A stretch of DNA of 64,000 bases from Epiperipatus broadwayi (GCA_028023455.1 JAQFVV010012396.1:5002085-5066084), one strand, 5' to 3'; positions 1 through 14,159 are shown, counted from the first letter of the stretch. The notes: a model not told the origin generated them from the letters alone. A program made the numbers and translations.

Positions 1-1300
1 CAGTGGATGCAAGGCGAATGTTTCATTTATCTAGCCTATAATGAGATACTATTGTTAGTGAGCCCTGTTTTGGTGAGCTATGGTGGGTTTTATTATTCTT
101 AATAGTAATTTTCATATAAATTATTTAGGGGTTGGTTGGTCAGGTGCTGTTTAGGCCAGTTGTGTATTCCCAGGTTAATATGGCCAGTATTGATCTGCCT
201 CTCTCTTGTTGGTTTCTTGGATATTTTTAATTATGTTGAGGAAGCAGTTATTAAGTTCATCAGATGGTAATTTTTGAAAGATCATCTTGCATTTGGTCAG
301 CCAGATGGCAAATTTTATGTATGTAGCAAGCATTATTTCAGCAAAAATGCCTCTATTTAAAACCCCTTGAAGTGATGTTAGATCCACACCATTATGTTTA
401 ATGTGTTTCTAGAAGTTTTGTCTCAGTCCCAAAGTTTCTAAATAACTACCTTTAAAAACAAATTATTTAATGTTTCTAATTTCTTTTAAGCCTTTACTAA
501 CAATTTTAATTATTCCTCTTTTTAATATAATCTCCTATTACACTTAATATTTATTTAAATACATTTACTTCTGAAAAATATGGCTAAATCAATTTATGTT
601 TTTTTTTAGTAAACATATATTTTCCATTAAACACTTTTAAAATTATTTTATTTCTAATCTTAAGAATGTTCATTTTTCTTTATTGACCAAACATTTAATC
701 AGATTTTATTGAGCTAAAATATATTTTATAACGTCAAAACTTTCTCGGATATCACTATTTTTTTCTCTCTATTTTTCTCTCTATCATTTTGAATATAAAT
801 TCATTAATCATACAAATTTTATTTTATTATATAAAATTTTTTAATCCCATCGTTAACATTTGTAACTTATATTCATTTATTTTTATCACATATCTATTAA
901 TTAATCACTTTCAACTTTCTGAAGTTTAACTTTACTATATCTATATTATATCATCCGCCAAAGAAAGATAATATTAAATTAAGAACTAATAAATACTTGT
1001 GATACTATAATAACTTCCACCACCATAGAATATTGCAATAGCATTATTTAAAGGCATGGATATGGTAAGTGGATCCACTAAATGCTAGGCTCTGAGCCAA
1101 TTATTAGAATGTAATTTTTCTTTGTATGAGAGCTTTTTTAAATGACAGCATTATGCATAGTGGAAAAGGGAAGTGGGATGAAATTTTAAATAATGCAAGC
1201 ATGAATGTAATTCATTATAAAAAATATATTTGGCCTTCAAATACATTTAATGTTTGTATCTAGACTAATAATAATATAACAATTTCTAGCCTAATATATC
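1..1300. other. AT-rich non-coding DNA
   Basis: No gene, RNA or repeat is recognised here. The open frame on the minus strand at 175-387 has no domain-like composition and no neighbour that supports it. Confidence 0.6.
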
Positions 1301-1420
1301 TTCATTAATAAATATTTGAAAACCAGGCACTCTTCACAAACTTGGAGCTTAATTGTAAAGATAGGGTATTTGAACTCAGACAGCTTTCCCCCCTCAGATA
1401 TTCTATGATATGAATGGCTG
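1300..1420 (-). repeat. tRNA-like SINE relic, minus orientation
   Basis: The reverse strand carries a B-box-like core (GAGTTCAAATACC) at about 1361-1383. It matches the plus-strand core at 1645-1670 in the inverse orientation. Similarity extends a few tens of bases either side of the core. An A box is not clear. It is probably a decayed Pol III-derived retroposon, and the family is not named. Confidence 0.35.
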
Positions 1421-1589
1421 AATTGGAGTAGATTGAAACCTGTCCATTAAAGTGTGAAGATTTGTTATCTTCATATAAATGGAGCACTGATTTTATATAT
1501 GTGTGGGAGATGGTAATCTGGACCAACTGATGAGTGTTGGTTTAGCATGAAATACTGTGTTGGTGATTATTTATCTTTTCTACATGTGT

Positions 1590-1690
1590 GTGGTCATGTG
1601 TATCAGTTGTATGAGATAGTATGAATAGTTGAAGGGTGCTTGAAAGTCTGAGTTCAAATCCCCTATATCTCCATTACTAAAGTTGATTTA
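1590..1690 (+). repeat. tRNA-like SINE relic, plus orientation
   Basis: Contains GAGTTCAAATCCC, a close match to the Pol III B box (GGTTCRANNCC), at about 1650-1662. An upstream loop could be a serine-type anticodon region (CTTGAAA). It pairs with the inverted copy at 1300-1420. The 5' half is too decayed to fold into a full cloverleaf. Confidence 0.4.
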
Positions 1691-1755
1691 TTTTTAAAAG
1701 CAGCAATCATCAATAGGTTGTGTTTTCCTGTAGGTTTGTGATGATGGTGTTTTAG

Positions 1756-1920
1756 ATGTATTTTTATATTGGACTATTTCCATCATCTAATATGCATATT
1801 GAATGTCTTTAGAAAAATTTAACTTTATTTAAGTACTGTATTTCAAATACATTCAACTGTTAATAATAGCACATCAAACAGGTTAGAATATGCACAACGT
1901 TTCAAGAGATATTATTCTCT
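1756..1920 (+). repeat. dispersed repeat R1, copy 1
   Basis: About 165 bp that closely match 30433-30592 in the same orientation. Both copies contain TATTGGACTAT, CATCATCTAATATG, AATAGCACATCAAACAGG and GTTTCAAGAG in the same order. No coding capacity. The copies are about 28.7 kb apart, so this is an interspersed repeat and not a tandem one. Confidence 0.75.
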
Positions 1921-3335
1921 CTTCTTCTTCAGGTGCTGTGTTGGAGATGTATAGTAATAGATTAATATAGTAAATATAAGCTAATGATGATTTTAATAAT
2001 TTTAATTGTTTTAACTTTTTGAACTTACTTTTAATTAACTTTAAATCTTTGTTCACGTGTGATAATAAAATTAAATTTGCTATTAAATTAATATGTTGTT
2101 TTTTCACTTAGAAATTTATATCATAACAAATATACATATTCTACATTATAATAAGTACAATATGGTTCAAAAGTTACTTTCATGTAATATTATTTTATTA
2201 AGACACTTGCAATTAAATAATCATTTATGTAATTAATACATTACAAAGCTATATATTAATATACGTAAGATTTAAGCTTGATTTGGTGATACTGATGTTG
2301 GAGTTTGGAAAAAATGATGAAGGAAATTTGCCTGAAACTAGTTTTATAAGACTGGTATAGTCGTACTTTAATTTGGCTATTGTACTTTCATTAAATAATA
2401 ATCTAATAGAGAAAAGCATTTAAATATTTTTATTCATATAATGTAATGTTATATATGTATGTATACACAGTGTGTGTATATATATATATATATAACATCT
2501 TAATGATATAGGTCTTATCAAAGTTTATGATATAGCTCTAAAACTGATATATTAGAATAGATTATGAGTAAAAGGTGACAAGCAATGGGACATTATCACC
2601 CGTTGATGATCAAATGTTGTAGCTAGTATCTAGTTAACACAGTCCCCCACCCCCATTGAAATTAACTTATACACAATATATATATATATTACTTTTGTAA
2701 ATACTTTTTGCTTTATAATAGTAATTATTTACGCATTATCATTATTCTTTCAATCTTCTAAAAATAATTATTATAAATTCAAGAATATTAACTACGTAAA
2801 CGTAAAAAAAAAAAAAAATAACCGTTTCAAATGAATGATGGGAAATATAAGAATTAAACTATAGAAGATTTTTTTTTACCAACTTTTTTTAAAAAAAAAA
2901 ATAATAGGCTTATATAAATTAAAACATCTAACATTTTATATTGAAATAAAAATTTGTATTTTATAGAACAGAATTATTTCGGTCTAATATTTGTAATACT
3001 AATATTTTAAAAGTTTATTCCAATATATATATATATATATATTATTTTAAAAAGTAATTTTGAAAACGACAATCATTAAAAATATATTATATACATATAC
3101 GTTAAAAAAATTGTGTAAATTCGTTTTTTAAATTCATTTGTAACAGCTTTATCAAAATATAATCTTTCAAATTATTAATTAAGCATTTTGTTTTAAATTA
3201 GGTTATAGTTTGTAAATCTGTTTTGTGTTTTTTATATTTAGTGATTAATATATACATATTTAGTAATAAAGACAGATAAATGCAAAAATTAATAAATATA
3301 AATAAAAAGATGTTTTTTTACATATAGCCTTATAA
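1921..3335. other. AT-rich DNA with short AT microsatellites
   Basis: Holds short (AT)n or (TA)n runs near 2477-2493 and 3022-3041 and several poly-A or poly-T tracts. No gene or larger repeat is recognised. Confidence 0.6.
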
Positions 3336-3339
3336 AATT

Positions 3340-3473
3340 AAAGAGAGGGGGAGGGGAGAGGGGAGAGGGAAAGGGAAAGAGAGGAGGGGGAGAGGGAGAG
3401 AGGGGGAGAAGGGAAGAGGGGAGCGAGGGAGAGAGAGGGAGGAAGGAGAGAGAGGGAGGGAGGACCTGATGGA
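3340..3473 (+). repeat. homopurine (GA-rich) tract
   Basis: About 125-135 bases made almost only of A and G, for example repeated GGGGAGAGG and GAGAGGGAGG units, with a couple of pyrimidine interruptions. It directly abuts the GACA/GATA array. The open frames that read serine, leucine and proline on the opposite strand come from this composition and are not genes. Confidence 0.9.
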
Positions 3474-3475
3474 TG

Positions 3476-3603
<128 letters not shown>

Positions 3604-3822
3604 CTCCATGCATATAAACATATATACATACATGCATAAAAGTTTATATATTGTATGTAATTCACACGCTTTATAATATAATCTCAAAAGGAGTCAAATA
3701 ATATATTAAAAAATGTAAAATTTCATGTTCTTTTAAAATAATAACCATATGGTACTCATTACCATATGGTAGTCATTCGGAATATGTAATGATATTCAAG
3801 TTCCAGAAGTGTCACATTTTAT

Positions 3823-4790
3823 ATATATTTAAAAATATATCATATCCTCTGACACACTTTAATGCAATCTTTTTTATAATTCCTTCTTTATTTTGCTTAT
3901 AGTTTGACTGTCCTGCAGTCTTCATCAAGCCACAATATTTAAACATATAATCATATAATCATTATTTTATATACATATTTTATATTATCATTTATAATCA
4001 TATTTAATTTTAACTCTTTAGTTTTGCTCCTCTTATTTCTTACTTTTTTTTTTCACTTCATTCCTATTTTTTATTTTATTCTATCTTATCTATCATTCCA
4101 CATTTATTCTTTAATATATCATTATAACCTTTCCATTTTATTTTTTATATATAATTACTCCCTAATATCTTTTATTATGTTCTATTATTTTATATATTTA
4201 TTCCTTTATTAATATTCCTATTTTATTCTTACTCTTATCTCTATTTATATTTTCCTATTATAATTTTTATTTTTTCATTTTACTTACCTCTCTATAAGTT
4301 TATCTTCTCTCTTTAAAATGAAAAAATAAAAATGAGAATAGAAAAATAAAAATAAAGATAAGAATAATAAAAAAATATAAATATTAATAAAGGAATATAA
4401 AATAATAGATGATAATAAAAGATATTAGAAAATAAGTATATATAAAAAATAAAATATTGATATATTAAAGAATAAATGTGGAATGATAGATAAAATAGAA
4501 TCAAAAAATAGAAGTGAAAGTAAAAATAAAGAAATAATAATAAGAAAATATAAGTAAGAAATAAGAGAAGGAAAGCTATAGAATTAAATTTAAATATGAT
4601 TATGAATGGTAATATAAAATATGTATATAAATAATGGTTATACGATTGTATGTTTAAATGTTGTAGCTCTGATGAAGACTGCAGGACAGTTGAAACTATT
4701 AGCAAAATAAAAAAGGAATTATAAAAAAAAATATTGCATTAATGTCTATAAGAGGAGATGATATTTTTTAAATATATATGAATATATGAA
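3823..4790. mobile_element. long inverted repeat (foldback element), ~970 bp
   Basis: The left arm (about 3823-4282) and the right arm (about 4313-4790) are diverged reverse complements around a loop of about 30 bases near 4283-4312. Paired landmarks include CCTGCAGTCTTCATCA near 3910 against TGATGAAGACTGCAGG near 4670. Another pair is CTATCATTCCACATTTATTC near 4095 against its complement near 4465. Both outer ends carry a CATATCCTCT-like or AGAGGAGATGAT-like block followed by ATATATTT. The open frames at 4024-4212 and 4313-4705 are phenylalanine/tyrosine/leucine-rich readings of AT-rich arm DNA, not genes. It fits a non-autonomous foldback or MITE-like element. No target duplication was identified. 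Confidence 0.8.
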
Positions 4791-5740
4791 GAAAAATGCA
4801 AACAAAATGTAAAAGAGAAAATATAAGAATAATCAAGTGTCAGGTTTATGAGCTTCGATTCTGGAAGTTTTAGCTTTGAGGTTCGGGATTTTATCATTTC
4901 CAAAGACACTCTAATACAATTGTTGTTGTTATGATACTAGTTTAAATGTAAAGCAAGTGAACTTTGATATGTTTTATATCACAAAGGGACTTAGAATTTT
5001 GTTTTCAGGTTAATGAATCATTAAAACAAACTGAAAGAATGTGAAATTTATGACAATAAAGACAGCAGAGAAAATTAATATTAGCAGTGAAGTCATGATA
5101 ATTTCTGGCTTTTTAGATCAATGGTTCGATTAAAACACTAATAAAATTATGAAAACTTTTCACATTGGACATCCAGCAAGGTACAGTAGTGTAACATTGA
5201 TGCTATATTCCAAAAGATACACTCTCAAATTTTCTGCAAAAGATATTTTCTCCCAATTAAGTTTGTATAGATTTTATTTTGAATTTATAAATATATTTTT
5301 AATTTAAATAAACATAAATTATTATTTTTTAATAAAGCATGAAAACTTTACAAAGTAAGTATTTATCCCATGGTCATAATAAAATTATTATTTAATTCAA
5401 AATAAAATCAATATTCATATATTTCAAACAAAAATTAATTGTTAGATAATATTTTTCAAAAACTTACTGGTGCATTAAAAAAAATAGAGAAGTTGGCTAA
5501 AATATTAAATTAAGCTTTAGCTTTCTGTGTGTCACTTCCTATCTCACCATTAAAATCTTTTTTGCAGCACTAAACAATTAAAATAAGTAGAATATATTCA
5601 AATGCTAATAATAATTATAATAAACAATTTTGTCATTCTAATTTATTAACAATTAGTTTCACTTGATGGGACTAAATTTCCTAAAAATATATTTCACTGT
5701 TTACTGATTGATTATTAAAGCATATAAATATTGTGATGGT
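4791..5740. other. AT-rich non-coding DNA
   Basis: Nothing recognisable seen. Confidence 0.55.
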
Positions 5741-5744
5741 ACAG

Positions 5745-7600
5745 AGCCTCAGGTTGACCTGGGATAATGGAAAATCATTATCAACTCTGAATCAATGACA
5801 AAATCTAAATCTAAATATCAAATACAAATGAATATCATGAATATGAAAAGCATCAGAGATCAGCACAAACATTATAAATCAACCATAAGTTCATCCAGCA
5901 TTACAGACAAGAATAATCATTCATCATTATGAATGATCAACAACAAAAATAAACTAACAGTGGATCTTGTGACTGGATTTCAAATGGGTCTGCTATAGAC
6001 CAGTCTAATTATTTAGTCCTTTCCAGCTTGAAGTCGATTATTTAAACATTAATTTGGATGCACAAACTTGAGTGCTAATGCATAAAAATATAACAATTAA
6101 AAAATAATGCTGGGATACTAAAACATGCTAATCACATCAATGCTCTGGCCACTTAGTACTAATTTTTAAATAAATAATTAAAAATCAAATGTAGTGCATG
6201 GACTTTAAAGAATATCCTCTTTTCGTCATTCAGCATCATCATCATCTGGATGTCTATAACGCTAAACAGAAACCCTTTTATATAACAGACCATTATGCAC
6301 AAATACAGTTCTGAGAGCAAAAGCTCTTAAACTGTGATCAAAAGATATAATATAAACATATAATATTCTAAAACTATTTCAGTTTGAATAAATTCACTGG
6401 ATTAACTTTAACACTGAAATATAAATTTATTAATTAAAAACAATAAAATAAAATTGAGGTCTGCTGAATACACTATAAATATAAATTTGGCATTGTGATT
6501 TTGATTAATACAATAAGCTATCACATTGTAATTTAAAAATACCTCAGGTTTACATAAAACATATATATCTGCATACAGATGTGCCTGTATAAAAAATTAC
6601 ATATTACAATTGTGATAAGCTAATAATAAAATTCAGTAATTCATTTTAATATTTCATAAAACATGATTGATTTTAACATATACATGTGTCTACATTACAC
6701 TCATCTACATAAGAACAGATATGCTGTATGAACTAAAGATACATGTTCAAATTGTTATAGACTTATATAAAAATAGTTACTTCATTTTTAATAAAACATA
6801 TATGTGCATGTATGTGTACATATAAAATATTATAGACAGTATGAATCAAAGTTATTAATTCCATATTTCTAACAATAAAAAAAAGGTTTTTTTATTTTTT
6901 AAAAAAACTAATATTACTTCTTTGACAGTCCTTCATAAAAGTTTTCTTTTTTATCAAGTTACTCCTAATAAATTGTAAACATCTTGAAAATACTCCAGAA
7001 AGTTCTTTTGTTCCCTAATCTAGAAAGATTTTTGGAGTTTTCATTTTTTAAATAAAATATACTGGAAATACATTTTACTTTTCGTTGAAAAAATTTGTAA
7101 TTTAAAAAATTATAACTGTCATTTTCAATAAATTATTTAAAATTATATTCTTAATATATAGAACACACTTTTCACCAGCTATACTTTATGTATATATATG
7201 ATGCAATACTTTTATCTGTGCTTTTCTGCATATAGATAAAACAGTATACATATAAACTAATTCTTCAACAAACTGAAGGACTCTCTTGGTAAGCTTCTAC
7301 CTTTTAAAATATTGGATTGGCTTATTATCACCTTCAGAAATTCAGGCAACTTGGCATTCATTCAGCTCCACTTAGTCTACAATATGATAGAGTTCAAGCA
7401 TACTGTCTAGTATACAATATGAGCTATGGATAACATAGAAAAGCAGGCCCTTTACTTTCATGTGAATCCAAACTCTATTATTGTGAAATAGCAGTGGCTG
7501 GATATACTGTCTTTTGTCTTCAGTTATAACTTCATAGTAGTAGTAATCTTCTCATAATCTGTAAAACCCCTAATTATTTTTCAAATCTTTTGTAGAAAAT
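5745..7600 (+). repeat. long dispersed repeat LR, copy 1, first segment
   Basis: Collinear with about 45865-48130, same orientation, with moderate divergence and many small indels. Shared blocks in order include CTTGTGACT(G/A)GATTT, CCAGCTTGAA, ATCAATGCTCTGGCCA, AAATGTAGTGCA, TTGATTTTGATTAA and TTTATCTGTG followed by TCTGCATATAGA. No protein domain is recognisable in either copy. It could be a degenerate large transposon or a segmental duplication. Confidence 0.7.
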
Positions 7601-10530
7601 GGAATAAAAGCATAGTAATTAATAGCAAGTTTTCTTTATGTTGATCAAATAAAGTTAATGACTCTTTTCAATTTACCTTAATCATTTCAAAAATAACTTT
7701 GTAGGATTTTAATCACAATATATTATACAAACTTTAATTTTAAAAAAGTTTTTTTACTCAAAATAGGTAGCGGAATTTTATAATTATCAGTATTGTAATG
7801 GCAGAAACGTGTAATTTGTTAACATAGTGCAGAATTCGACCACCACACAAAACTGCAGCACCATCTAGGTAGCGAAGCCACCAGTAGTACTGAATTCGAA
7901 CATAGTTTATCGGTTCCACAATACAATCTACGAAACAATGCATCTGATGCTACACTAGTAAATATTTCTTTAGGCACGGGGGTCAGAGAGATGCAAGAGA
8001 TTCAAGAATTTATTTTCAAGTTAGCCAATAATAACACTAATATTAAACATTTATATTTTACAGAATCGAGGAAATATTATATTGAATGGGTATCAAATAA
8101 ATAAAGAGGTAACAACAGATGTATAGTTTGAAATTATTTATTTAAAACATTTTATATTAAATCATCTAATTAATAATATTTTATTATATTTAAAATCTCA
8201 GTAATGGGATTTCCGATACTGTTATACTTTACAAAGATATATATTTTATATTTAAAATATTTGATACGAAATCATTTAACCAATAATATTTTGTTACATT
8301 TTATATCTCAGTAGCGGTATTTCCGATACTATTATATTTTACAAAAAGATACATTTATGTGGCTGAGGTAATCTAGCTACCTAAATTCTCAAGCAAGTAT
8401 TTCATGAGCATGCCTTCAGGATTTATATCTTTGCAATGCAAGAATCTAAAGTAGAATTAATAATAGTAACAGTGGACATATATTTATTTAATTAAAGAAG
8501 ATATTTACAAATTACTATGGACAGACATTTATTTGAGAGTGAGTTATGTCAGTAATGCAGAGACAGAGTTATATATTGAATAATAGAATTAACAAGAAGA
8601 AACACATATGTCAAGAGAGGTGATATGAGGATGGCAGTATATTGAGACTGCGAATCCGTGAATGAGTTTATAACAATGGTCTGGCATTTGCCATAGGCCC
8701 AAAAAGATAAGGTGTCACATAAGCATAACCAGGGACAAGTGGTTCATGCCAAGATTATTTCCTGGCTGTGTGACAGTCATCAAGTCCTATGGAAACATTT
8801 GTTTGTCCGTTTGTGTAGGATGACTGGATTAATTTAAATCCTAAAGAATCCGGAGTATCCAAGGCTTATAATAGGTCATCGCATCTCTAAAACATAACAC
8901 ATGTATAATCTATAGACTATTCTGTTAAAATTTAAATATATTTTATAACTTGGCCCTACATCATCAACATTTAATAAAGAATGTTTTTGACTCTCAAAGA
9001 AATGTGATTTATGGAATTATTACTTAAAAATTTAATAAAATATAAAACAATAGGTAAGCTGGATGAGTATTAATAACTAATATGTCAGCCATTTGATAAG
9101 TAGTAGAACCCTGCATTACAATAAATGAAGCACTGAATGTGTGTCAATTTATACAAGAATATTAAGTAATTTATAGAAATAAATATTAATGAGGATTTGC
9201 AAGACACGCATCCACTGTTTCAAGCAATCATGGATTTATATTTAGAAAATTATGAAGATTTCTGAGCTGATCAGCCAACATGAATATATAAGAAATATAT
9301 ATTAATAGGTTGTTGGGCAATATGGCAACCATCTTGATTAAAATCTATATTTAGATTTGGCGAGGTCTGGTCGGAAATCTTATGAGCATTCTATAATTAA
9401 ATAATGAAATGTAAAATTTAGAAATATGTACCCAAGAAAAGATAGAATTAGGCAAGCTAGATTATTAAAGAAATTTACATAAGAAATTAATAATTAAATT
9501 CATAGTTTTACAAATTATAGTTTTACAAGTTATATAAAGAATGAGCTATAGTGTGATTATAAATTAGAGTACTCTAGAGCTTGAGTATAGGTACCTGTTT
9601 TATGAGAAGTTTTCATATTCAGTATTCAGTAGCAAATTGTCCATGATTTCAGAAGTAGCAGTTCTTTCCAGCATTTAAATTATTCATTGATTTTAACAGC
9701 AGCAGCTGCTTTCTAGTTGTTTGGGCAGCAGATCTTCTTGGTTGATTTTGTGGAGGGAATATGCGAAGGTTCATGGCATACGATAGACCATCTCCAAAAG
9801 GGAAATAGTCTGGGCACTTTCTACTCGACAATACTGTGGTAGGTAAATTAATTGATGACTTTTGGAGACTCTCAACTGATTGAGAGCACAGCTAAAGTTT
9901 AACTAAAGTTCTCAGAAAATCAAAATGTCCTCCTTTCTTTTATCTTATCTTTTTACTTTTGTTCAATTTTATTTTTGGATCCACTCATTTGCCCCGAGGA
10001 GAATCTATGTATTCTTGTACGTTTAATTTATATAGAAAGCTGCATTTCTATTGTTTAGATTTATTTTTACCTTTACATTTTGTAATTAAATATTTTAGGG
10101 AATTTTTCTTTTTAATTAATCTATTATCTCTCACCGACCGTTACTTTTAAAATTTCAAAGACAAAAGGGAATATATAATGATTTTTACTTTTATTTAAAT
10201 TACAATTAGATTTTTAAGATTATTATTAAATATGAAATTTAAACACAGCAATAAATAATGAAATTTATAATTTAAAATAAATTGTTAAAATTATATATTT
10301 TTAAATAACTAAAAGAGAAATACAAATTGCATCATTTATTTGTATTTATTGCTTTAAATTTTGTCATCGCAATGCGTGTGGGTTTACGGTGGATTTTACA
10401 TATATTTATACATATTTAATATTGCTACACACACAATTCGATACCAAAAAAGTTTAAATTTGGGTAGGATAGAGTGATGAGTGAGAGATGATAGAAAAAG
10501 GTGAAACTTAAGATTCGAATGTGAATCTTA
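7600..10530. other. extra DNA inside LR copy 1 (insertion or deletion junction)
   Basis: LR copy 2 has only about 400 bases (48130-48530) where copy 1 has about 2.9 kb. The interval has patches of higher G+C (7755-7980, 8640-8900, 9640-9860) with CpG. It also holds a 110-bp tandem duplication. No open frame over about 60 codons is convincing and no reverse transcriptase or transposase motif is seen. A mobile element inserted into copy 1 would explain it, but no terminal repeats were found. Confidence 0.4.
8140..8358 (+). repeat. two-unit tandem duplication, period ~110 bp
   Basis: The block CTCAGTAATGGGATTTCCGATACT (given here only in outline) starts at 8195 and recurs in diverged form at 8305. 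Upstream segments containing AATAATATTTT and downstream segments containing TTTACAAA also match. The spacing is 110 bases between the two ATCTCAGTA starts. Confidence 0.8.
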
Positions 10531-10820
10531 CTGTTTCAGTATATCTATTGTAACATAAAAATATGCTTGTTTTAATTTCAAAATCAAAATTAATAAAATA
10601 TTAATTAGACCATTTTGAATGCTTGATTTAAAATAATTTATAATAATTTCAATTATGAAAATTATTATTTAAATCTTAAATATTACTCCAGTGTAATATA
10701 GAAAATATTTACAAAAAATGTTTGTATTTATTTCAACTTTTCCTTTAAATTTTATATGTATGTGTGTGTGTGTGTGCACACACTACTATATTGTTGTATG
10801 CCATGAGACCCATAACCATT
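10530..10820 (+). repeat. long dispersed repeat LR, copy 1, second segment
   Basis: Resumes collinearity with 48545-48825. Shared landmarks include ATGCTTGTTTT, a poly-A-flanked TTACAAAAAATGTTTG-like block, a (TG)n or (AT)n run ending in GCACACAC, then ACTACTAT followed by TTG(T/C)TGTATGCCAT-like sequence. Nothing coding. Confidence 0.6.
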
Positions 10821-13800
10821 TCAATATATATATATCAATTCCATTATTAAATTTTTTAACATTGATATTCATTATATATATATAAATTTACAATAATGAA
10901 CAAATTCATATTTATTATTAAATCTACATTTACAATTACTATGATAAGATAATGTCATATTGAAGCAATAATAGTAATAGTTTAACAGTTATTACATTAC
11001 CTATACCAAATAGAAAAAGTTATTGGTACATATATTTACACATTAATGACAGAATAAAAAAATAATTTATGATGCTATAAGTAAAGTACTATTAATTGAA
11101 AACCCTAATACAAGAAGTTTTTGGATTTGTAATTTTTTCTGATTTCAAAAACATTATTTACTCTCCCATTGTAAAGCCAAACTCTGCTAAAATTAAAGGA
11201 AAAAATAGACACAGTTCATTGTAATTACATTTAATCTGATATAAATGGGTTTACAAATTAATTTACTTATTGTAAAAAATTAAAGATCACCTTTAAGTTT
11301 TTTTTTTGGTAATAAAAGTTTTTGAATAATAGATATTTAGATTAACATTATTCTTTCAGCTAGCTAAAGTAAAGCATTATACCAGTCAAAAAATTCAGAA
11401 AAATCCAATTCTGAGTACCAGGAAAAACTGGTATGAAGAAATACTCAAAAACTATAAATGCCAAAGACAAATCTACAGTATTAGAAGGTGGTATCTAAAC
11501 TGTAAACTTCTAATTATTAAGACCACAGTAAAACTTTAATATATATACATGTAGATATACTTATATCTAAACTAGATTTTTTTAAATATTTTTTGCAGTT
11601 TTTTTACATTATTTTTATTTTTATGTGTTGATTTTACTTATTCAAACTTTTATTTATTTATTTATTTCATTATGATTCAAAAGCTGTACTTACCACTATC
11701 AAAATATGTATCCCAGAAGAATATAAGAACCTTTACAATGAAAATGAACTTAATAAAAAATAATTATATATAACTATATAAGCAAATTGGCTTAAATTGA
11801 AAATTTAAGTGTTTTTTTTTTAATTTTATATTATTTTAAATGTTCCAAAGATTGTTGTTGTATGCATAAGTACATTATTTTCATTTTTGAATTCAAGTTC
11901 TCACTGACAAAAGAAAAAGCCAGAACTAGTCAGAGAATATTGATATTATAGTAATCTATATTTAATGTCCATTGATTATTTATGCTTATAGTAGATAATG
12001 TGAAAAAAATCTTGAGAATTTTTTTTATCCAGATCATAGATATGTAGTGTAAAAGAGTGAGCATTTCTTATGGAAATGGAAGTTATCAAAATGACATTAA
12101 GTAGGCCAATCTAAAAAAAAAATAGTAAAACTTATCAAAGACTAAAGTCTTAGTGAGAATAACTTTGAAAAAAAAAGTGAAGTGAAGAGATGAGACAGTC
12201 ATAAAAATTTCACCATTCATATATTTAAAAAAATGAAAAGATCTGTGTTGATGTTAAAAAAAGAATTTAAATATTTTTGTCATATAATATTAACGCAATA
12301 TTAACAAATTAAATTAAAAATTAACAGACTAAATTGTAAAAAGGTATTTCCAAATATATCTATTTTCACATATATTGATAGGTTTACAGTCATTTTAACA
12401 TGCACTAAGTATATAAGAATATATAAAGACATGTAAAGGAAAACAAACAAGAGAAAAAATATATTCTATATTAATTTTAAATTCTTTAGATCTATGGTTT
12501 TAAAGGAAATATCAGGAATAACATTATTGAAAATATTTTAGGATTTTTTTTTTTGTATTCTTTTTTTTTCATATATTTTTCTATGCAAAGTTTTTGATAG
12601 ATTCCTACTAAAACTGGGTTGAGATTCCAGTCTGTTCATGTATTTTTAATCATGTAATATCAATCAAAAGTCATATAGAAAAAAAAATTAATAGTTGATA
12701 TATGAAGTTATCTATTATGTACTAGGCTGTAAACTAGAAGAGACCTACTTAGATCTGTCCAATTACATGCTTAATATAAACTGCAACTGAAGAAAGAAAG
12801 AAAAAGCTCATTTGGAAACTTGTATTCATAAACAAACTTTTATATTACTATTGTATCTTGTGCATTTCACTATTATTAATGTCAAAATTTATCATATTTT
12901 CTAATTTTAATTTCAATAATTACCTGATATAGAATTTGGAAAAGAATGTTTGTCTGTAAACGTTTACCACAAATATTAAATTTTCCATATTTGTTATATT
13001 CTCTACATCTCATTTTAATAATTACCTGTTACTGAATTTCAAATTAAATGTGTTTTTTATGAATTTCTCTTTTACTATATATTTTAAGTACATCATATTT
13101 TGCTATATATTTAGATTTACATTTTATAATGTTTGATAAATATTAAAATTAATTTGGAATGAAGAAATAAAAGCCAAGAATCCTTATTTTTGAATTTTCA
13201 TGTTTGTCTTTTTAATTTGCCTTTACAATTCTCTATTTAGGTTGAAAAGGACTATCATATAATCTTTATAATAAATTCATTAACTGCATTATAAATATTT
13301 GATTTTTTTAATTGTCTGCTCAATTAATCTTCACTGTTACCATCTGCAAAGAGAAAGATCAGCATTATCATAAGTAATGATATCTGAATGACTCTCACTT
13401 GTTAATAAATTACTTTTTTTTAATTAAAAGATTACTTTTATTATTCTAAGGTTTTACATTTTACTCAGTGGTTATAAATGTTTACAATGTAAGATCTGAT
13501 ATCTTTATTATTAGTTCCTTTATCTATATTTTCAGCCAATCCAAGATGCAATTCCAAAACAGGTTAACTGGCATCTGGTAAATCAAATAATTCCCATGCG
13601 GCCTTAAATATTTCCATTTGCACTATTGATTTGTCCCTCTTTTTGATTTCTTTAATAAAGTTTATTAGTAGTTGTTTAGTGTTGTTTTGTGATTGTCCAA
13701 GAATTACTTATATGAATTAAATTGTCTAATTTGTGTAACTCATCTATTCATTAGCAATAATTTATCTTTTTATTGAACTGCATAAATGTCTACGAATTAT

Positions 13801-14015
13801 GTTAATGAATTATTAGTGAATAACTATTTCAATCTATATTGAAATGTATAATTTGCCATTCTAAGAGCAACTTATTCATTATTTAGTTATGTAAAAAAGT
13901 AATTCAATATAATTCAAGTATTGTTTAAAGCATAAATATAATTATGTATTTCATATATCTCTAACCTATTTTTATAATTACTATAATTATTACATATTAA
14001 AATGGACACATGTAT
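10821..14015. other. AT-rich non-coding DNA
   Basis: More than 3 kb with many homopolymer runs and no recognised gene, RNA or repeat partner inside the window. It may be intron or intergenic DNA. Confidence 0.55.
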
Positions 14016-14020
14016 GTTTT

Positions 14021-14150
14021 CCAACTTCACTGTTAAAAGGAGGTTGCCTTGACAACAATTTGAAATTGTTGATTGTTATTGATATTGGGATTGTTTAAGT
14101 GTTGATTAGTTTTTAATGATAATTATACTTAGATACATGCACACACATGT
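14021..14150 (+). repeat. dispersed repeat R2, copy 1
   Basis: Matches the reverse complement of 62936-63046. Shared blocks are CTTCA(C/T)TGTTAAAAGGAG, TTGCC(T/A)TGACAACA, GATTGTTATTGATATTG and a distal ACATGCACACA. Non-coding. Confidence 0.7.
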
Positions 14151-14159
14151 TTTATAATG

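Noticed and set aside
4024-4705. Membrane-protein-like Phe/Leu/Tyr-rich frames
   Set aside because: They arise from AT-rich arms of the foldback and have no start context or homologue.
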